DNA from: Roseburia rectibacter
GTDB lineage: Bacteria; Bacillota; Clostridia; Lachnospirales; Lachnospiraceae
DNA length: 64,000 nt
Direction: 5' to 3'
NCBI RefSeq assembly: GCF_014287515.2
Contig: NZ_CP092473.1
Location: forward strand, 2,879,001-2,943,000
How positions within the stretch are numbered: position 1 is the first letter of the stretch; every line of letters begins with the position of its first letter. Under the pieces are notes generated by a model, which was not told the origin of the DNA, did not search any database, and saw nothing but the letters and a program-made list of their open reading frames with translations. The translations under genes and the position numbers were made by a program. This document shows positions 8,997 through 18,548 of the stretch, one piece after another.

Positions 8997-11795
8997 CTAT
9001 TTCAGTACAACATACACCTCATGTAACATTTTTCCTGCTTCTTCTAACTTCGTTCTTGGAATGATCGCAGATTTTTCTGCTTCATCTGCTTTCCATTCCT
9101 CCTGATCTAATTTTCTGCCGTCAAACCGTACTTCTTCGATCCGATATATATCGAATGCTTTTTTTTCTTTATTCTCATAAATAACCTGACAATTTACGCC
9201 CGCAAAGAAAAGTGACAGTTTTGCCAGACCATTCTTATCAAACTGCTCCGGCATCAGCTTTGGCATCAGTAAAAGATCACCGCATTTTCCTTTGACCCCG
9301 AACATTTCTGTGATCACTGTCAGCATATACCAGCTTGCAGCACCGGTCAGATAATGGTACATGCCTCTTCCGCGACCGTTAAAATATTCCGGGATTCCAG
9401 GATAGATCCTGCTGACCGGGAAATTGACCGACTGACGGTAAAGGGCGGATAGTGCCTTATATCCTTCCGCCGCAAATCCTCTCCGGTACAGTGCATTTGC
9501 AAACATCACCGCCATGTGGGAAAATACAGCTCCGTTTTCCTTCTCGCCATATGCAAAGCCAAACATCCTGCCAAGATCCATCTTTACCTCATCAAAATCC
9601 GTATTCAGGCGGTAACCGCCGACCTCTTCCTTATACAGATAGCGGTCTGCACTCTTTATGATCTCTTTTACCTGTTCTTCTTTTGCAGTTCCTGCCATCA
9701 CAGCGAACACCTGGCTGGTAAGCATCATACGGATGCCCTGTTCAAATTCACCCTCCACACGCCTGCCGTGATTATCGTAATAGCCGTTAAACCAGCCATT
9801 TCCCTCTGAATCTGTCACCCATTCGGTGCTGCGGATATGATCCATCATCCATTCTGCTTTGTCCGACAGGCTTTCGATCAATTCTTTTACCGGTACTTCT
9901 GTTTTTTCTCCGCTGACGTTATGTACACAGCTCTCTGCATAAGATAAAAGCAGCTCTTTCTTCTTTTCGACGGAGTCATATAATTTCCCGTCTCCGCCTA
10001 ACAGCACGCTGATCTCTTTTGCAAGGAAAACGGTACTTTTTCCTGTTTTTTCCTGATATGTCTTTAAAAGTTCCGCAATATCCTTTAAATTTCCGGCATA
10101 GGCATTTGTGAACGCAACGCTCTCCCCGCGTTCCGGTGCCATATCCAGTGCATCATTCCAGTCTGCCCCGCGAAGTAAGATATGTCCATGTTCCCCAACC
10201 TCATAAAAAGCGGTCAGATTCTGCAGCAGAAGATGTTCTAATACACTCCCTTTATAGATTTCCTGTGTCTCTGTTTTCTGCCAGCAGCCATATGCTTCGT
10301 CCCACGCATCATCCTTTTTGGTTCCTCTTACAACCTGTCTGTCCTTAAAATAGGCAGCCTGTTCATCTAAGATCTCTATGTCCCCGGTCTCATCGATATA
10401 AAGTTTTGTCGTAAAAAACGGCCACACACCATGATCCATCCACACGCGTGTAATGTTATTGCGGTCTGCGATAAATTCGCCCTGTCTTTCTCCGATAATT
10501 GTTGCATTCGTTCCATCCATACGCACACCGGCAAAATTTGATAAAAGCATTTCCCGGACACCATCCGGATTCATGATCAGAAGTGCCAGACAATCCTGCC
10601 AGAGATCTCTCCAGCCCCTTCCGCCTTTTCCGTAATCATGGTGTGGCAGGAAAGAACAGCCGTAGATCCGTCGTAAGATCGGCTGAAAACTTACCCAGTG
10701 GATGTATTTGTCAAACACCAGATCTCCTGTATGATAAGAAACATTTACTTTTTCTTCCCAATAGGCTTTCACACGGGCAAATTCGTTTTTTACTTTGTCC
10801 GCTGTTTTATATTTTGCGGTAAGTTCTGCGATACCATGTTCTACGTCAGCATTTTTCCAATCTGTCACTGTGTCACTGCCTGTATTCTCATGATCTGTCT
10901 TTTCTTCTGCAGCTTCCTGCTGCTTTAACGCTCCGATCAGGACTGTGTAGGACACAGTTTCACCTGCCTCTAACACCACCTCTTTAAAATGGAGTCCTCC
11001 GACCGCCTCGCATCCTGCAAAGCTGCATCCTGCCTTCACACCTTCAAGATTTTTTACAACTGCCTCCGGTCTCTCGAAATTGCCGCCTTCTCCAATATAA
11101 TCTTCCACGACCGGATAAAAATCTTTTGGCGGCTCGCCGTTTCCATCAAAACCACAGACAAAGTAGGTCACATCATTTTTACGGTGCCCACGCTCGTCGA
11201 ATGAAAGTGTCGGTGTCACAAGCACACCGTTTTCCACCGTTTTGATCCGGTGCAGTAAAGATGTCACATGTCGGTGATCCCTGATATTATCTGCACTTCT
11301 TCCATATAAAGGGATTGCCGCTGTCGGTGTGAACCGCACCTGCATCTTCCCGATATTTGTGATCTCCACATACATGATCTCTGCGTTCTCATCCACCGGA
11401 ACGAACGATGTGATTTCTGCAGATAACTGATATTTATCTGAAGTTCTCGTCACGGTATGCCACATCAGTCCTGCTGTCACTTCATTTTTATCTGACAATC
11501 CGGTAAACTTCTTCGACTCTTCTTCCGCAGAAATGCCTGTTGCCGACCAGTTACCAGCATTTGCGACATGGCACCAGAAGTTCCTGCTGCTGCGGTTATT
11601 ATGCAGATTTTCTGCACTGACCGGCTCAAGTATAAAAGTATTCTGATCTATCTTACAGTCACCTGAAAGATTCGGTGTCACTGCACTTTTGATTCCTGCT
11701 TCTCCTGCCACAGGGAAATACAGATAACTGTAATTTTCCGCATTTTTTAAGTTAAATGTGGCATCCTCTCCGATAAACTGATATGTATCCTGCAT
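8997..11795 (-). CDS. GH94-family glycoside phosphorylase (cellobiose-phosphorylase-like)
   Basis: 932 residues from the ATG at 11795 (AAGGAG, 8-nt spacing); an upstream open extension to 11915 runs through a terminator and is not used. Cytoplasmic. The N-terminal half is the beta-sandwich that binds the sugar acceptor. The barrel half has [10 protein letters not shown] (residues 393-402) and [10 protein letters not shown] (542-551), where Asp545 corresponds to the general acid of GH94 cellobiose phosphorylases. GH94 enzymes split beta-linked glucosides or GlcNAc-sugars with phosphate to give a sugar 1-phosphate. The aglycone specificity cannot be read here. First gene of the operon that continues with the second phosphorylase-like protein and is followed by an importer. 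Confidence 0.8.
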   Translation of the reverse strand: MQDTYQFIGEDATFNLKNAENYSYLYFPVAGEAGIKSAVTPNLSGDCKIDQNTFILEPVSAENLHNNRSSRNFWCHVANAGNWSATGISAEEESKKFTGLSDKNEVTAGLMWHTVTRTSDKYQLSAEITSFVPVDENAEIMYVEITNIGKMQVRFTPTAAIPLYGRSADNIRDHRHVTSLLHRIKTVENGVLVTPTLSFDERGHRKNDVTYFVCGFDGNGEPPKDFYPVVEDYIGEGGNFERPEAVVKNLEGVKAGCSFAGCEAVGGLHFKEVVLEAGETVSYTVLIGALKQQEAAEEKTDHENTGSDTVTDWKNADVEHGIAELTAKYKTADKVKNEFARVKAYWEEKVNVSYHTGDLVFDKYIHWVSFQPILRRIYGCSFLPHHDYGKGGRGWRDLWQDCLALLIMNPDGVREMLLSNFAGVRMDGTNATIIGERQGEFIADRNNITRVWMDHGVWPFFTTKLYIDETGDIEILDEQAAYFKDRQVVRGTKKDDAWDEAYGCWQKTETQEIYKGSVLEHLLLQNLTAFYEVGEHGHILLRGADWNDALDMAPERGESVAFTNAYAGNLKDIAELLKTYQEKTGKSTVFLAKEISVLLGGDGKLYDSVEKKKELLLSYAESCVHNVSGEKTEVPVKELIESLSDKAEWMMDHIRSTEWVTDSEGNGWFNGYYDNHGRRVEGEFEQGIRMMLTSQVFAVMAGTAKEEQVKEIIKSADRYLYKEEVGGYRLNTDFDEVKMDLGRMFGFAYGEKENGAVFSHMAVMFANALYRRGFAAEGYKALSALYRQSVNFPVSRIYPGIPEYFNGRGRGMYHYLTGAASWYMLTVITEMFGVKGKCGDLLLMPKLMPEQFDKNGLAKLSLFFAGVNCQVIYENKEKKAFDIYRIEEVRFDGRKLDQEEWKADEAEKSAIIPRTKLEEAGKMLHEVYVVLK

Positions 11796-11853
11796 ACTGA
11801 CTACTCCTTTTTCCTTTTCATGTTCTGACATCATTGTAAAGAAAAAAAAGGGC

Positions 11854-11894
11854 ACAAAAAAAGATACCTTTTTTCTGTAAGGTATCTTTTTTTT
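11854..11894 (-). terminator. Intrinsic terminator, bidirectional
   Basis: AAAGATACCTT (11860-11870) pairs with AAGGTATCTTT (11879-11889) around an 8-nt loop, with A and T tracts on both sides. It closes the transcript of the small membrane gene upstream and lies just ahead of the GH94 gene. Confidence 0.75.
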
Positions 11895-11915
11895 AGGCTG
11901 ACAGATATCTGTCAC

Positions 11916-12247
11916 TTATTTTGTTTCTTTCTTATATTTTGTAAAAGACAGGATATTACTGCAGATCACAACGATTTCAAGCAGCCCTGCCCAGTTTTTT
12001 ATACTGATCTGATAAAACAGGGACGTAATACTTGTTGCCATTCCGGCAATCCGCATCTTCTGTGGTTTTAACCACCAGATCGAAAGTAGTGAGATCGATG
12101 ATGTCAGAAATACCAGTATGGAAGATATACCGGCGTCCATGCCCTTTCCTTCCGTTCCTTGATATTTGCGGCGATCAGGATTGTAAATGAAACAAGCATG
12201 CTGTACGCACCGCCCCTCCATTTAACATATCCATTTCTTTTGTTTTC
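11916..12247 (-). pseudogene. Small YgjV-like membrane protein, probably frameshifted
   Basis: The frame 11916-12140 encodes 75 residues (MDAGISSILVFLTSSISLLS, then LKPQKMRIAGMATSITSLFY and NWAGLLEIVVICSNILSF) with two or three hydrophobic stretches. Upstream in another frame (12104-12247) the sequence reads NGYVKWRGGAYSMLVSFTIL then IAANIKERKER. Together the two frames resemble the middle and end of the YgjV-type inner-membrane family: a GAYxxLxS motif followed by charged residues, then R-x-x-G-x-x-x-S and NWxG-x-x-E. A frameshift near 12140 and a missing N-terminus would explain this. Alternatively 11916-12140 is a short intact membrane protein with its own start. The family resemblance is from memory. 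Confidence 0.4.
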
Positions 12248-12331
12248 TCATTTGCCGTTTTCATCCGGATATGTACTTCCTCTTTCCAATGATTCTATCT
12301 TTCGCCGGTGTACTGCATCACTAATATTGTT

Positions 12332-12919
12332 TTATTTTGCACAATCCAGTATAATCTGTCTGCATCTGTCATATCCAAGTTGTGAACTATTTAACGCTAA
12401 CGTATAATTCGCTGCCAGCCCCCACTTCTGTTCCGTATAGAAATTATAGTTTGTGCTGCGACGTTTGTCTATATCCATTATCATTTTCTTTGCATCAGCT
12501 TCCGTCACATGATATAACCTGCAGATACGCTCCACTTTTTGTGGCATATCCCCATGTATAAAAACATTCAGCACATCATCCCTGTCCTTTAAAATAAAAT
12601 CGGCGTTCCTTCCAATGATCACACAGTCCTCTTTCTGTGCTATTTCCATGATCACTTTGCTCTGCGTTTCATATACGATATCTTCCACGGATTTTCCCGT
12701 GATATCCCTTCCTGTAAATGCATACGCAAACAACCCTTTTTTTGTGGATAATTCTGCTTTTTCCCTGATATATTCCGGTGAAAGTCCTGACTTCTCTGCG
12801 ATCTGGCTGATAATATCTTTGTCATAATATGCAATTCCAAGCTCTTTTGCCACTTTCTCGCCGATAAAACGTCCTCCGCTTCCAAATTCCCTGCTGATCG
12901 TGATAATTCTTTTTGCCAT
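12332..12919 (-). CDS. Cytidylate-kinase-like family protein
   Basis: 195 residues. The start MAKRIITISREFGSGGRFIG contains the P-loop variant typical of the clostridial cytidylate-kinase-like family (SREFGSGG-x-x-I/G). It is followed by YYDKDII, VIIGRNADFIL (about residues 100-110) and a C-terminal R-R-STNYNFYT element. These proteins share the nucleoside monophosphate kinase fold but lack proof of CMP kinase activity; the real substrate is unknown. It follows the MATE gene by 13 bp on the same strand and is probably co-transcribed with it. Confidence 0.85.
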   Translation of the reverse strand: MAKRIITISREFGSGGRFIGEKVAKELGIAYYDKDIISQIAEKSGLSPEYIREKAELSTKKGLFAYAFTGRDITGKSVEDIVYETQSKVIMEIAQKEDCVIIGRNADFILKDRDDVLNVFIHGDMPQKVERICRLYHVTEADAKKMIMDIDKRRSTNYNFYTEQKWGLAANYTLALNSSQLGYDRCRQIILDCAK

Positions 12920-12932
12920 GGTTCATCCCTCC

Positions 12933-14300
12933 CTAATCTAAACTGTCAACTTTTGTTTTTCTGATTTTCTTTAAAAATACATATCCTACCAGACATGCTA
13001 TAAACTCTGTGACCGGAAATGCCCACCAGATCAGTGAAACCCCTGCCTGACCATTTCTTACAAACACAGAAAATATTCCTGCTAACGGCAATATGATCAC
13101 AAGCTGTCTTAAAAGTGAGATCACAAGTGATTCGATTCCACCATCTAGTGCCTGATAAATTCCCTGATATGCCACATTGATCCCTGCAAAAAGAAAGCTG
13201 ATGGAAATGATCCGCATTGCACCGATAAAATATTCTCTCGACTGTCCGGCATTAAACAAAGTTGCAAATGCTCCAGGGAAAATTTCTGTAATGATAATGC
13301 CAAAGATCATCAGTGCAACGGTATATAAAAGGCCATATCTGATTACGTCTTCGATTCTCTTTTTACTGAGCATGCCATATGCAAAAGCTATGATCGGGGT
13401 GATCGCATCCCTCAGTCCAAAAGCAAGGAACAATACAAACTGCTGCACTTTGTAAAACAGCCCGTATGCGGTCTGCGCTGCCGGAGCAAATTTTAAGATA
13501 AGGTTCATTACGTATACCATAACAGACATTAATGCCTGTGCAATGATCGCCTGAAGTCCGATCGCATATATTTCCTTTATAATGCCTGTATCCGGTTTCA
13601 TATACTTTATTCCGTGGTCAAATTCTTTATTTAATCTGATATGAAAAACAAATAACATTAACGCCGATGCCACCTGTCCGATCACCGTTGCATAGGCAGC
13701 ACCCTTTACCCCCATTTCCGGGACCGGTCCGATACCATAGATCATGATTGGATCAAGAATGATATTGATCACTGCTCCTGTAACCTGACCGATCGTAGAA
13801 TAAAGTGAACGTCCTGTTGCCTGTAATAATTTTTCAAACAGTGAAAAGGAAATGATTCCAAAAGAAATCACACAGCAGATTCTCAAATAATCCGTTCCCA
13901 TGGAAAGAACTTCTGCATCCACTGTCTGCGAAGAAATATATGCTTTTACCCCGAAAATTCCAAATAACAGACATACTGCATAAATGATCACACCTAAAAA
14001 CAGGCTGTTTCCTGCAACTTTCGCCGCTTTTTTACTGTTTCCCTGCCCGAGCGTTCTTGCAAGCAGCGCATTCGTTCCTACTCCTGTTCCAATCCCGACT
14101 GCGACCATAAGCATCTGCACGGGGAATACCAGCGTAAGTGCATTTAATGCCGCCTCGCTTCCCACCTTCATGTTTCCGACAAAGGCACTGTCCACGATAT
14201 TATAGACCGCCTGCAATGCCATCGATAAGATCATCGGTATCCCCATCTGAACCATGAGCTTACCTACCGGCATCTCCTTCATTTTGTTACTCTCTGCCAT
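12933..14300 (-). CDS. MATE-family efflux transporter
   Basis: 455 residues from the ATG at 14300 (AAGGAGG site); the open frame up to 14408 runs through an RNA hairpin. About twelve membrane segments. The N-terminal pattern M-x-x-x-P-V-G-K-L-M-x-Q-M-G-I-P, then NIVDSAFVG (about residues 33-41), is typical of MATE proteins of the MepA/DinF branch, which export drugs or metabolites by Na+ or H+ antiport. Its leader contains two look-alike hairpins with T tracts (14342-14394 and 14435-14477) that may attenuate transcription. Substrate unknown. Confidence 0.9.
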   Translation of the reverse strand: MAESNKMKEMPVGKLMVQMGIPMILSMALQAVYNIVDSAFVGNMKVGSEAALNALTLVFPVQMLMVAVGIGTGVGTNALLARTLGQGNSKKAAKVAGNSLFLGVIIYAVCLLFGIFGVKAYISSQTVDAEVLSMGTDYLRICCVISFGIISFSLFEKLLQATGRSLYSTIGQVTGAVINIILDPIMIYGIGPVPEMGVKGAAYATVIGQVASALMLFVFHIRLNKEFDHGIKYMKPDTGIIKEIYAIGLQAIIAQALMSVMVYVMNLILKFAPAAQTAYGLFYKVQQFVLFLAFGLRDAITPIIAFAYGMLSKKRIEDVIRYGLLYTVALMIFGIIITEIFPGAFATLFNAGQSREYFIGAMRIISISFLFAGINVAYQGIYQALDGGIESLVISLLRQLVIILPLAGIFSVFVRNGQAGVSLIWWAFPVTEFIACLVGYVFLKKIRKTKVDSLD

Positions 14301-14341
14301 TTTAAATCCTCCTTGTTTTGCATCTTGTTTTCTGCACAAAA

Positions 14342-14394
14342 AAAGTGTGCACCTATCATATAAGCTGGACTTACGCTGATAAGCTACACACTTT
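14342..14394 (-). ncRNA. Leader hairpin B with conserved loop, upstream of MATE gene
   Basis: GTGTG and CACAC arms are flanked by A/T tracts, with an inner stem CTTATC/GATAGG and an apical block at 14365-14380. This block reads CTGGACTTACGCTGAT on the plus strand and matches 14 of 16 bases in the hairpin at 14435-14477. The stem sequences of the two hairpins are unrelated but both pair. It could be a terminator with a recognised loop, i.e. an attenuator of the MATE gene that begins 41 bp downstream. Confidence 0.5.
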
Positions 14395-14434
14395 TTTATG
14401 GCAATCATTCATAAGATGTAATTTTTTATGAAAA

Positions 14435-14477
14435 AACGAGCAGCAAAAACTGGATTTACGCAGATTTGCTACTCGTT
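14435..14477 (-). ncRNA. Leader hairpin A with conserved loop, downstream of flavodoxin gene
   Basis: A 13-bp stem (AACGAG + CAGCAAA against TTTGCTA + CTCGTT, one wobble pair) carries a 17-nt loop containing CTGGATTTACGCAGAT (14450-14465). A and T tracts flank it. It shares the loop block with the hairpin at 14342-14394 but not the stem. It may also end the flavodoxin transcript. Confidence 0.5.
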
Positions 14478-14532
14478 CTTTTTTGAATTATAATTATTTT
14501 ATTTTTAAAAGTCAAACGGAATTTTTTGCAGA

Positions 14533-15045
14533 TCAGATATTCTGCTTTACCCATGCTTCAAGTTCTGTCTTTGAACTCTTTGCCTGACCGCCCATAATGG
14601 ATTTACCTTTTCTGACATCCGCATCCGGGCACAGTGCTTTTATCGTTTCCTCACTTTTGCCCATACCGCTTCCCTCATTCGTGCAAAACGGAAGGATTTT
14701 CTTTCCGGAAGTATCAAAGAATTCCAAAAACGTTGCTACTGCCATCGGTATCGTCCCGCAATAATTCGGATATCCGAGAATAATGGTGTCATAATCTCCC
14801 ATATTTTCCGGATAATTTATGAGTTCCGGTCTGTTATTTTCCGCAAAATCGACTTTTGCCTGTTCAACACACTCCCGGTACTGATCCGAATACGGCTGTT
14901 TCATCTCAATTTTAAAAAGATCTGCTTCTAAAAATTCTTTTATGAGTCCGGCACAGATCTCTGTGTTTCCAACCGTTATATTTTTTATGGAACCGCCAAA
15001 ATAATTTTCTCCCGCTCTTGAAAAATAAGCAATCAATGTACGCAT
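14533..15045 (-). CDS. Flavodoxin-like protein
   Basis: 170 residues. It has the FMN-binding start TLIAYFSRAGENYFGG, the YDTIILGYPNYCGTIPMAV segment (about residues 84-102) and a KILPFCTNEGSGMGKS loop (about 115-130), all characteristic of the flavodoxin_4 group common in Clostridia. These small cytoplasmic proteins carry FMN and shuttle electrons or act as quinone/NADPH reductases; the partner is not identifiable. It is upstream of the MATE gene on the same strand but separated from it by two hairpins. Confidence 0.85.
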   Translation of the reverse strand: MRTLIAYFSRAGENYFGGSIKNITVGNTEICAGLIKEFLEADLFKIEMKQPYSDQYRECVEQAKVDFAENNRPELINYPENMGDYDTIILGYPNYCGTIPMAVATFLEFFDTSGKKILPFCTNEGSGMGKSEETIKALCPDADVRKGKSIMGGQAKSSKTELEAWVKQNI

Positions 15046-15106
15046 TTTCAGCTTCCTCCTTTACTCAAGAACCATAATACTAAAGTCTGTCATAATGTCA
15101 AGGTTA

Positions 15107-15308
15107 TCAGCGAAACATTTCCTTTAATCTTAAAATATTCTTTTCAATCTCTGCTATCACTTCCATAAATACCTTATCATCACATCCTGTCGGATCAGGC
15201 AATCCCCAGTTATCATCAAACTCCCTGCCGATATACGGACATCCGACATCACATCCCATGGAAATAGCGATAATGTACACATATAAATGCTACCTTTTTC
15301 TTACGCAT
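15107..15308 (-). pseudogene. arsC (arsenate reductase) with internal deletion
   Basis: A strong site (AAAGGAGGTTTTC) precedes ATG at 15308, which begins MRKKKVAFICVH, the canonical start of thioredoxin-coupled ArsC before the HNSCRSQ loop. After codon 12 the frame is wrong. In the next frame the sequence reads IIAISMGCDVGCPYIGREFD, then NWGLPDPTGCDD, ending at a TGA at 15107, which is the C-terminal third of ArsC. The catalytic P-loop and about 60 residues are missing and the two pieces are out of frame, so no reductase can be made. Confidence 0.7.
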
Positions 15309-15320
15309 GAAAACCTCCTT

Positions 15321-15395
15321 TCAGATGATCCGCAGTCTCTTAGGATCAGACAATGCTTTGAGGATTTTGGCTGTCTCTGTATAGATTTTTTCCAA
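15321..15395 (-). pseudogene. arsR-family repressor, truncated after the first helix
   Basis: A TTG start at 15395 follows GAGGTGA. The frame reads EKIYTETAKILKALSDPKRL then RII and a TGA. The KALSDPxRLRI block is the signature N-terminus of ArsR/SmtB repressors; the winged helix that should follow is gone. The arsC remnant starts 13 bp downstream, so one contracted arsR-arsC locus is left. A palindrome at 15407-15428 just upstream looks like its operator. Confidence 0.6.
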
Positions 15396-15406
15396 ATCAA
15401 TCACCT

Positions 15407-15428
15407 CACATAGAAATATCTCTATGTG
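15407..15428. promoter_or_regulatory. Palindrome upstream of the arsR remnant (probable ArsR operator)
   Basis: CACATAGA (15407-15414) and TCTATGTG (15421-15428) form a perfect 8-bp inverted repeat with a 6-bp AT-rich centre, immediately ahead of the truncated arsR. Position and symmetry fit an autoregulatory ArsR/SmtB operator left behind after gene decay. Confidence 0.5.
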
Positions 15429-15464
15429 TTAGGATAATATACAAATAGAAAAAAGTTAATATGA

Positions 15465-17027
15465 CTATTCATTCACTTTGTCTACAAAACGCATGAAAGC
15501 ACTTCTTCCTTCTTCCGTGCATTTGTAAACACCGGCATCTTTTAATACTTCCATAAATACCAGACCAATCTCTGTCTGCACGATCTCATGCAGTCTTTCC
15601 GGAGTAACTTCGCCCTCTAAACCGGTACCGAATGTAAATCCGTATTTCGGAAGGAACTCTTCTACCCAGTCTGCATGTTTTTCAAGGACTTCATCCTCAC
15701 GGATAGATGTTCCATCAAACAATGCCTGCTCTAAATCTGCCATCTCTTTTTTCAGACGTGCCGGAAGCACTGCAAGTCCCATAACCTCGATCAGACCGAT
15801 ATTCTCTTTCTTGATATGGTGCAGTTTTGCATGCGGATGGTAAACACCAAGCGGATGTTCTTCTGTTGTGATATTATTACGCAATACCAGATCCAGTTCG
15901 TATAAATCGCCGCGTCTTCTTGCGATCGGAGTGATCGTGTTATGTGGCTCTCCGTCTGTCTCGGCAAAAACAAATGCAGCCTCGTCTGTGTAACCTCTCC
16001 ATGCCAGTAAAATCTTATCTGCCAGCTCGATCAGGCGGTCTTTTTTCTCTGCGCTGATACGGATAACGGACATCGGCCATTTTACGATACCTGCTTTGAC
16101 ATCCTCAAATCCCTTGAATGATATCTCTTTTTCCACCGGAGCTTTTGCCATGGCAAATTCATAATGACCGCCCTGGAAATGATCATGGCTCAAAATAGAG
16201 CCGCCAACGATCGGAAGATCTGCATTTGAACCAACAAAATAATGCGGGAACTGCTCTACGAAATCAAGCAGTTTACCAAAAGTAGCACGCTCGATCTTCA
16301 TCGGTGTATGCTGTCCGTTAAAGATGATACAGTGCTCATTATAATAAACATAAGGAGAATACTGGAAAAACCAGTCACTGCCATTGATCGTTACCGGAAT
16401 GATCCTGTGGTTCTGTCTTGCCGGATGGTTCACACGGCCTGCATATCCCTCATTTTCCTTGCAGAGTAAACATTTCGGATAACCGCTCTGTTTTGCAAGT
16501 TTCGCTGCTGCGATCGCTTTTGGATCTTTTTCCGGTTTGGATAAATTGATCGTGATATCCAATGTACCAAACTCAGTATCTGCAGTCCATTTCAAATCTT
16601 TCTTGATACGGTATCTGCGGATATAGTTTGAATCACAGCTTAATTTATAAAAATAATCGGTTGCTGCCTGGGCAGACTGATGATTATAAAGTCCACGGAA
16701 TTTTGTAATGACTTCGCTTGGTCTTGGCATAAGCATGCTCATGATCTTTGTATCAAACAGATCGCGGTAGGTGATCGTATCTTCCGGCATCAGTCCCTGC
16801 TCTGCTGCATAGTCAAGCATCTCTGTAAGAATACCCTCTAATGCTTTCTCTGCAGATTTCTGTGTCATTGGCTCTCTTTTTTCATAAGCTGTAACAATGT
16901 TCTCTTCTAACTCATCTAATTTAAAAAGCTCTAACAGACGATTGATGGTAAATCTCTTATCTTCCGGTGCAACCAGTCCTGTCACCAGACCATATTCTGT
17001 TAACTCTAAAATCTTTTCCTGTATCAT
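15465..17027 (-). CDS. galT: Galactose-1-phosphate uridylyltransferase (Firmicutes type)
   Basis: 520 residues counting from ATG 17027, which has GAGGTG 9-10 nt upstream; the open frame begins four codons earlier with a GTG that lacks a site. The length (about 500) and lack of an early HIT motif mark the clostridial/bacillar GalT class. The active-site region SHDHFQGGHYEF (about residues 240-252) carries the H-x-H-x-Q motif whose second His is uridylylated. The enzyme exchanges galactose-1-P and UDP-glucose in the Leloir pathway. It follows galK by 105 bp on the same strand, giving a galKT operon next to the galactanase and beta-galactosidase genes. Confidence 0.92.
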   Translation of the reverse strand: MIQEKILELTEYGLVTGLVAPEDKRFTINRLLELFKLDELEENIVTAYEKREPMTQKSAEKALEGILTEMLDYAAEQGLMPEDTITYRDLFDTKIMSMLMPRPSEVITKFRGLYNHQSAQAATDYFYKLSCDSNYIRRYRIKKDLKWTADTEFGTLDITINLSKPEKDPKAIAAAKLAKQSGYPKCLLCKENEGYAGRVNHPARQNHRIIPVTINGSDWFFQYSPYVYYNEHCIIFNGQHTPMKIERATFGKLLDFVEQFPHYFVGSNADLPIVGGSILSHDHFQGGHYEFAMAKAPVEKEISFKGFEDVKAGIVKWPMSVIRISAEKKDRLIELADKILLAWRGYTDEAAFVFAETDGEPHNTITPIARRRGDLYELDLVLRNNITTEEHPLGVYHPHAKLHHIKKENIGLIEVMGLAVLPARLKKEMADLEQALFDGTSIREDEVLEKHADWVEEFLPKYGFTFGTGLEGEVTPERLHEIVQTEIGLVFMEVLKDAGVYKCTEEGRSAFMRFVDKVNE

Positions 17028-17131
17028 TTTCTTCTTCACCTCTATGCTATTCTACGTATCCGGACTATATTCTGTCGCGCATACACAATTATGCTGTCTA
17101 TGTCATTTCTGACAATGAAACACTTCTCTTT

Positions 17132-18301
17132 TTATGCTAATTTCACCGGGCCGTCACCGATCTCAACAACATAGAAATCTGCTGCGTATCCGATCTTCTT
17201 CTCATAAGCGGCTCCAACTTCTTTGATAAAAGTATCCACAGCTTCATCTTTTACGATACTGACCGTACATCCGCCAAAACCTGCACCAGTCATTCTTGAT
17301 CCGATCACACCATCGATCTTCCATGCTTCTTCGACCAAAGTATCAAGCTCGATACCGGTTACCTCATAATCATCACGGAGAGAAACATGTGATTCATTCA
17401 TCAGTTTTCCAAATAAAGCAACATCATTATTTTTCAGCGCCTCTACTGCTTTGATCGTTCTCTGATTCTCATAGACTGCATGTTTTGCACGTCTTACACA
17501 CACTTCCTCTTTAATGGCATCTTTGTGTTCCTCAAACTGTGCCTCTGTCAGATCTCCGAGTGCATCAATGGAAACCACTTTCTGTAACTCTGCTAATGCC
17601 TTCTCACATTCACTGCGGCGCTCATTGTATTTGGAATCGCCAAGTCCACGTTTTTTATTGCTGCAGGAAATCACGATCTTTGCATTTTCCAGTTTGATCG
17701 GTGCATACTCATATTTTAAAGTTGCCGTGTCAAGGAAGATTGCGTGTCCTGCTTTGCCCATTGCGATAGCAAACTGATCCATGATACCACAGTTGACACC
17801 GTTGAATTTATTTTCCGAATACTGACCGATCAGTGCAAGATCCTGATTTGTCACGTCAAATCCGAACATATCGCGTAAGATAAATCCTGTTAAAACCTCT
17901 ACGGATGCAGAAGAAGAAAGTCCGGAACCATTCGGGATGTTTCCAAATAATACAAGATCCATACCCTGCTCTACTTTCATGCCTTTTTCTCCGAATGCCC
18001 ACATTACACCCTTCGGGTAATTTGTCCAGTCAGCTTCTTTCTCCGGTTTTAAATTCTCTACCGATGACTCTAACACACCAAGCTGCTCAAAGTTCATGGA
18101 ATAAAAACGCAACTTCTTATCATTTCTTTTTCTTGCCACACCATAAGTACCGATCGTCAGTGCACAAGGAAATACATGACCGCCATTGTAATCGGTATGC
18201 TCTCCGATCATGTTCACACGTCCCGGTGCAAAATAAACACCAATCTCACCTTCATCTCCAAATAACTCTTTAAACTTTGCCAGTACGTTCTCCCAAACCA
18301 T
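17132..18301 (-). CDS. galK: Galactokinase
   Basis: 389 residues from the ATG at 18301 (AAGGAGG site). All GHMP-kinase signatures are present: GRVNMIGEHTDYNGGHVFP (sugar binding, about residues 27-45), the ATP loop NGSGLSSSASVE (about 121-132) and GAGFGGCTVSIV (about 340-351). It phosphorylates galactose released by the neighbouring galactosidases at C1 and passes the product to GalT. A housekeeping-type promoter (TTGCAA, 16 bp, TATAAT) lies at 18424-18451. Confidence 0.95.
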   Translation of the reverse strand: MVWENVLAKFKELFGDEGEIGVYFAPGRVNMIGEHTDYNGGHVFPCALTIGTYGVARKRNDKKLRFYSMNFEQLGVLESSVENLKPEKEADWTNYPKGVMWAFGEKGMKVEQGMDLVLFGNIPNGSGLSSSASVEVLTGFILRDMFGFDVTNQDLALIGQYSENKFNGVNCGIMDQFAIAMGKAGHAIFLDTATLKYEYAPIKLENAKIVISCSNKKRGLGDSKYNERRSECEKALAELQKVVSIDALGDLTEAQFEEHKDAIKEEVCVRRAKHAVYENQRTIKAVEALKNNDVALFGKLMNESHVSLRDDYEVTGIELDTLVEEAWKIDGVIGSRMTGAGFGGCTVSIVKDEAVDTFIKEVGAAYEKKIGYAADFYVVEIGDGPVKLA

Positions 18302-18423
18302 CTTGAATCCTCCTTTAATTTCTTCTAATACATCATTTGTTCTTATTTTGCCGCACATCATCCTGTTCGTTTTTTTATCCTTGGAAAACAGGATGCATTT
18401 GTTTTGTTTTCTTTGATAATCCT

Positions 18424-18451
18424 ATTATACTGCATCCAACTCCCTTTGCAA
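18424..18451 (-). promoter_or_regulatory. Sigma-A-type promoter of galKT
   Basis: On the minus strand TTGCAA (18446-18451), a 16-bp spacer and TATAAT (18424-18429) precede galK by about 120 bp. Confidence 0.55.
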
Positions 18452-18482
18452 TGGCTGAAATGCAAACTGCAACAAAGTGCAG

Positions 18483-18532
18483 AAAATCCTGCAACATTTT
18501 TACATAAATGTTGCAGGATTTTAAAACCTTTT
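18483..18532 (-). terminator. Terminator after the GH53/GH2 operon
   Basis: A near-perfect stem of about 15 bp: AAAATCCTGCAACAT pairs with ATGTTGCAGGATTTT around a short AT loop, 17 bp past the stop of the GH53 gene. A/T ends allow it to work in both directions. It separates lacZ-GH53 from galKT. Confidence 0.8.
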
Positions 18533-18548
18533 CTTATCATCAATTATT

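Noticed and set aside
11796-11915. N-terminal extension of the GH94 gene (40 codons)
   Set aside because: It translates the terminator stem and A/T tracts; a strong AAGGAG site precedes the ATG at 11795.
14342-14477. ANTAR, PyrR or T-box type leader
   Set aside because: No hexaloop pair with A1/G4, no ARUCC-type PyrR anti-antiterminator and no T-box UGGN bulge in a long leader.
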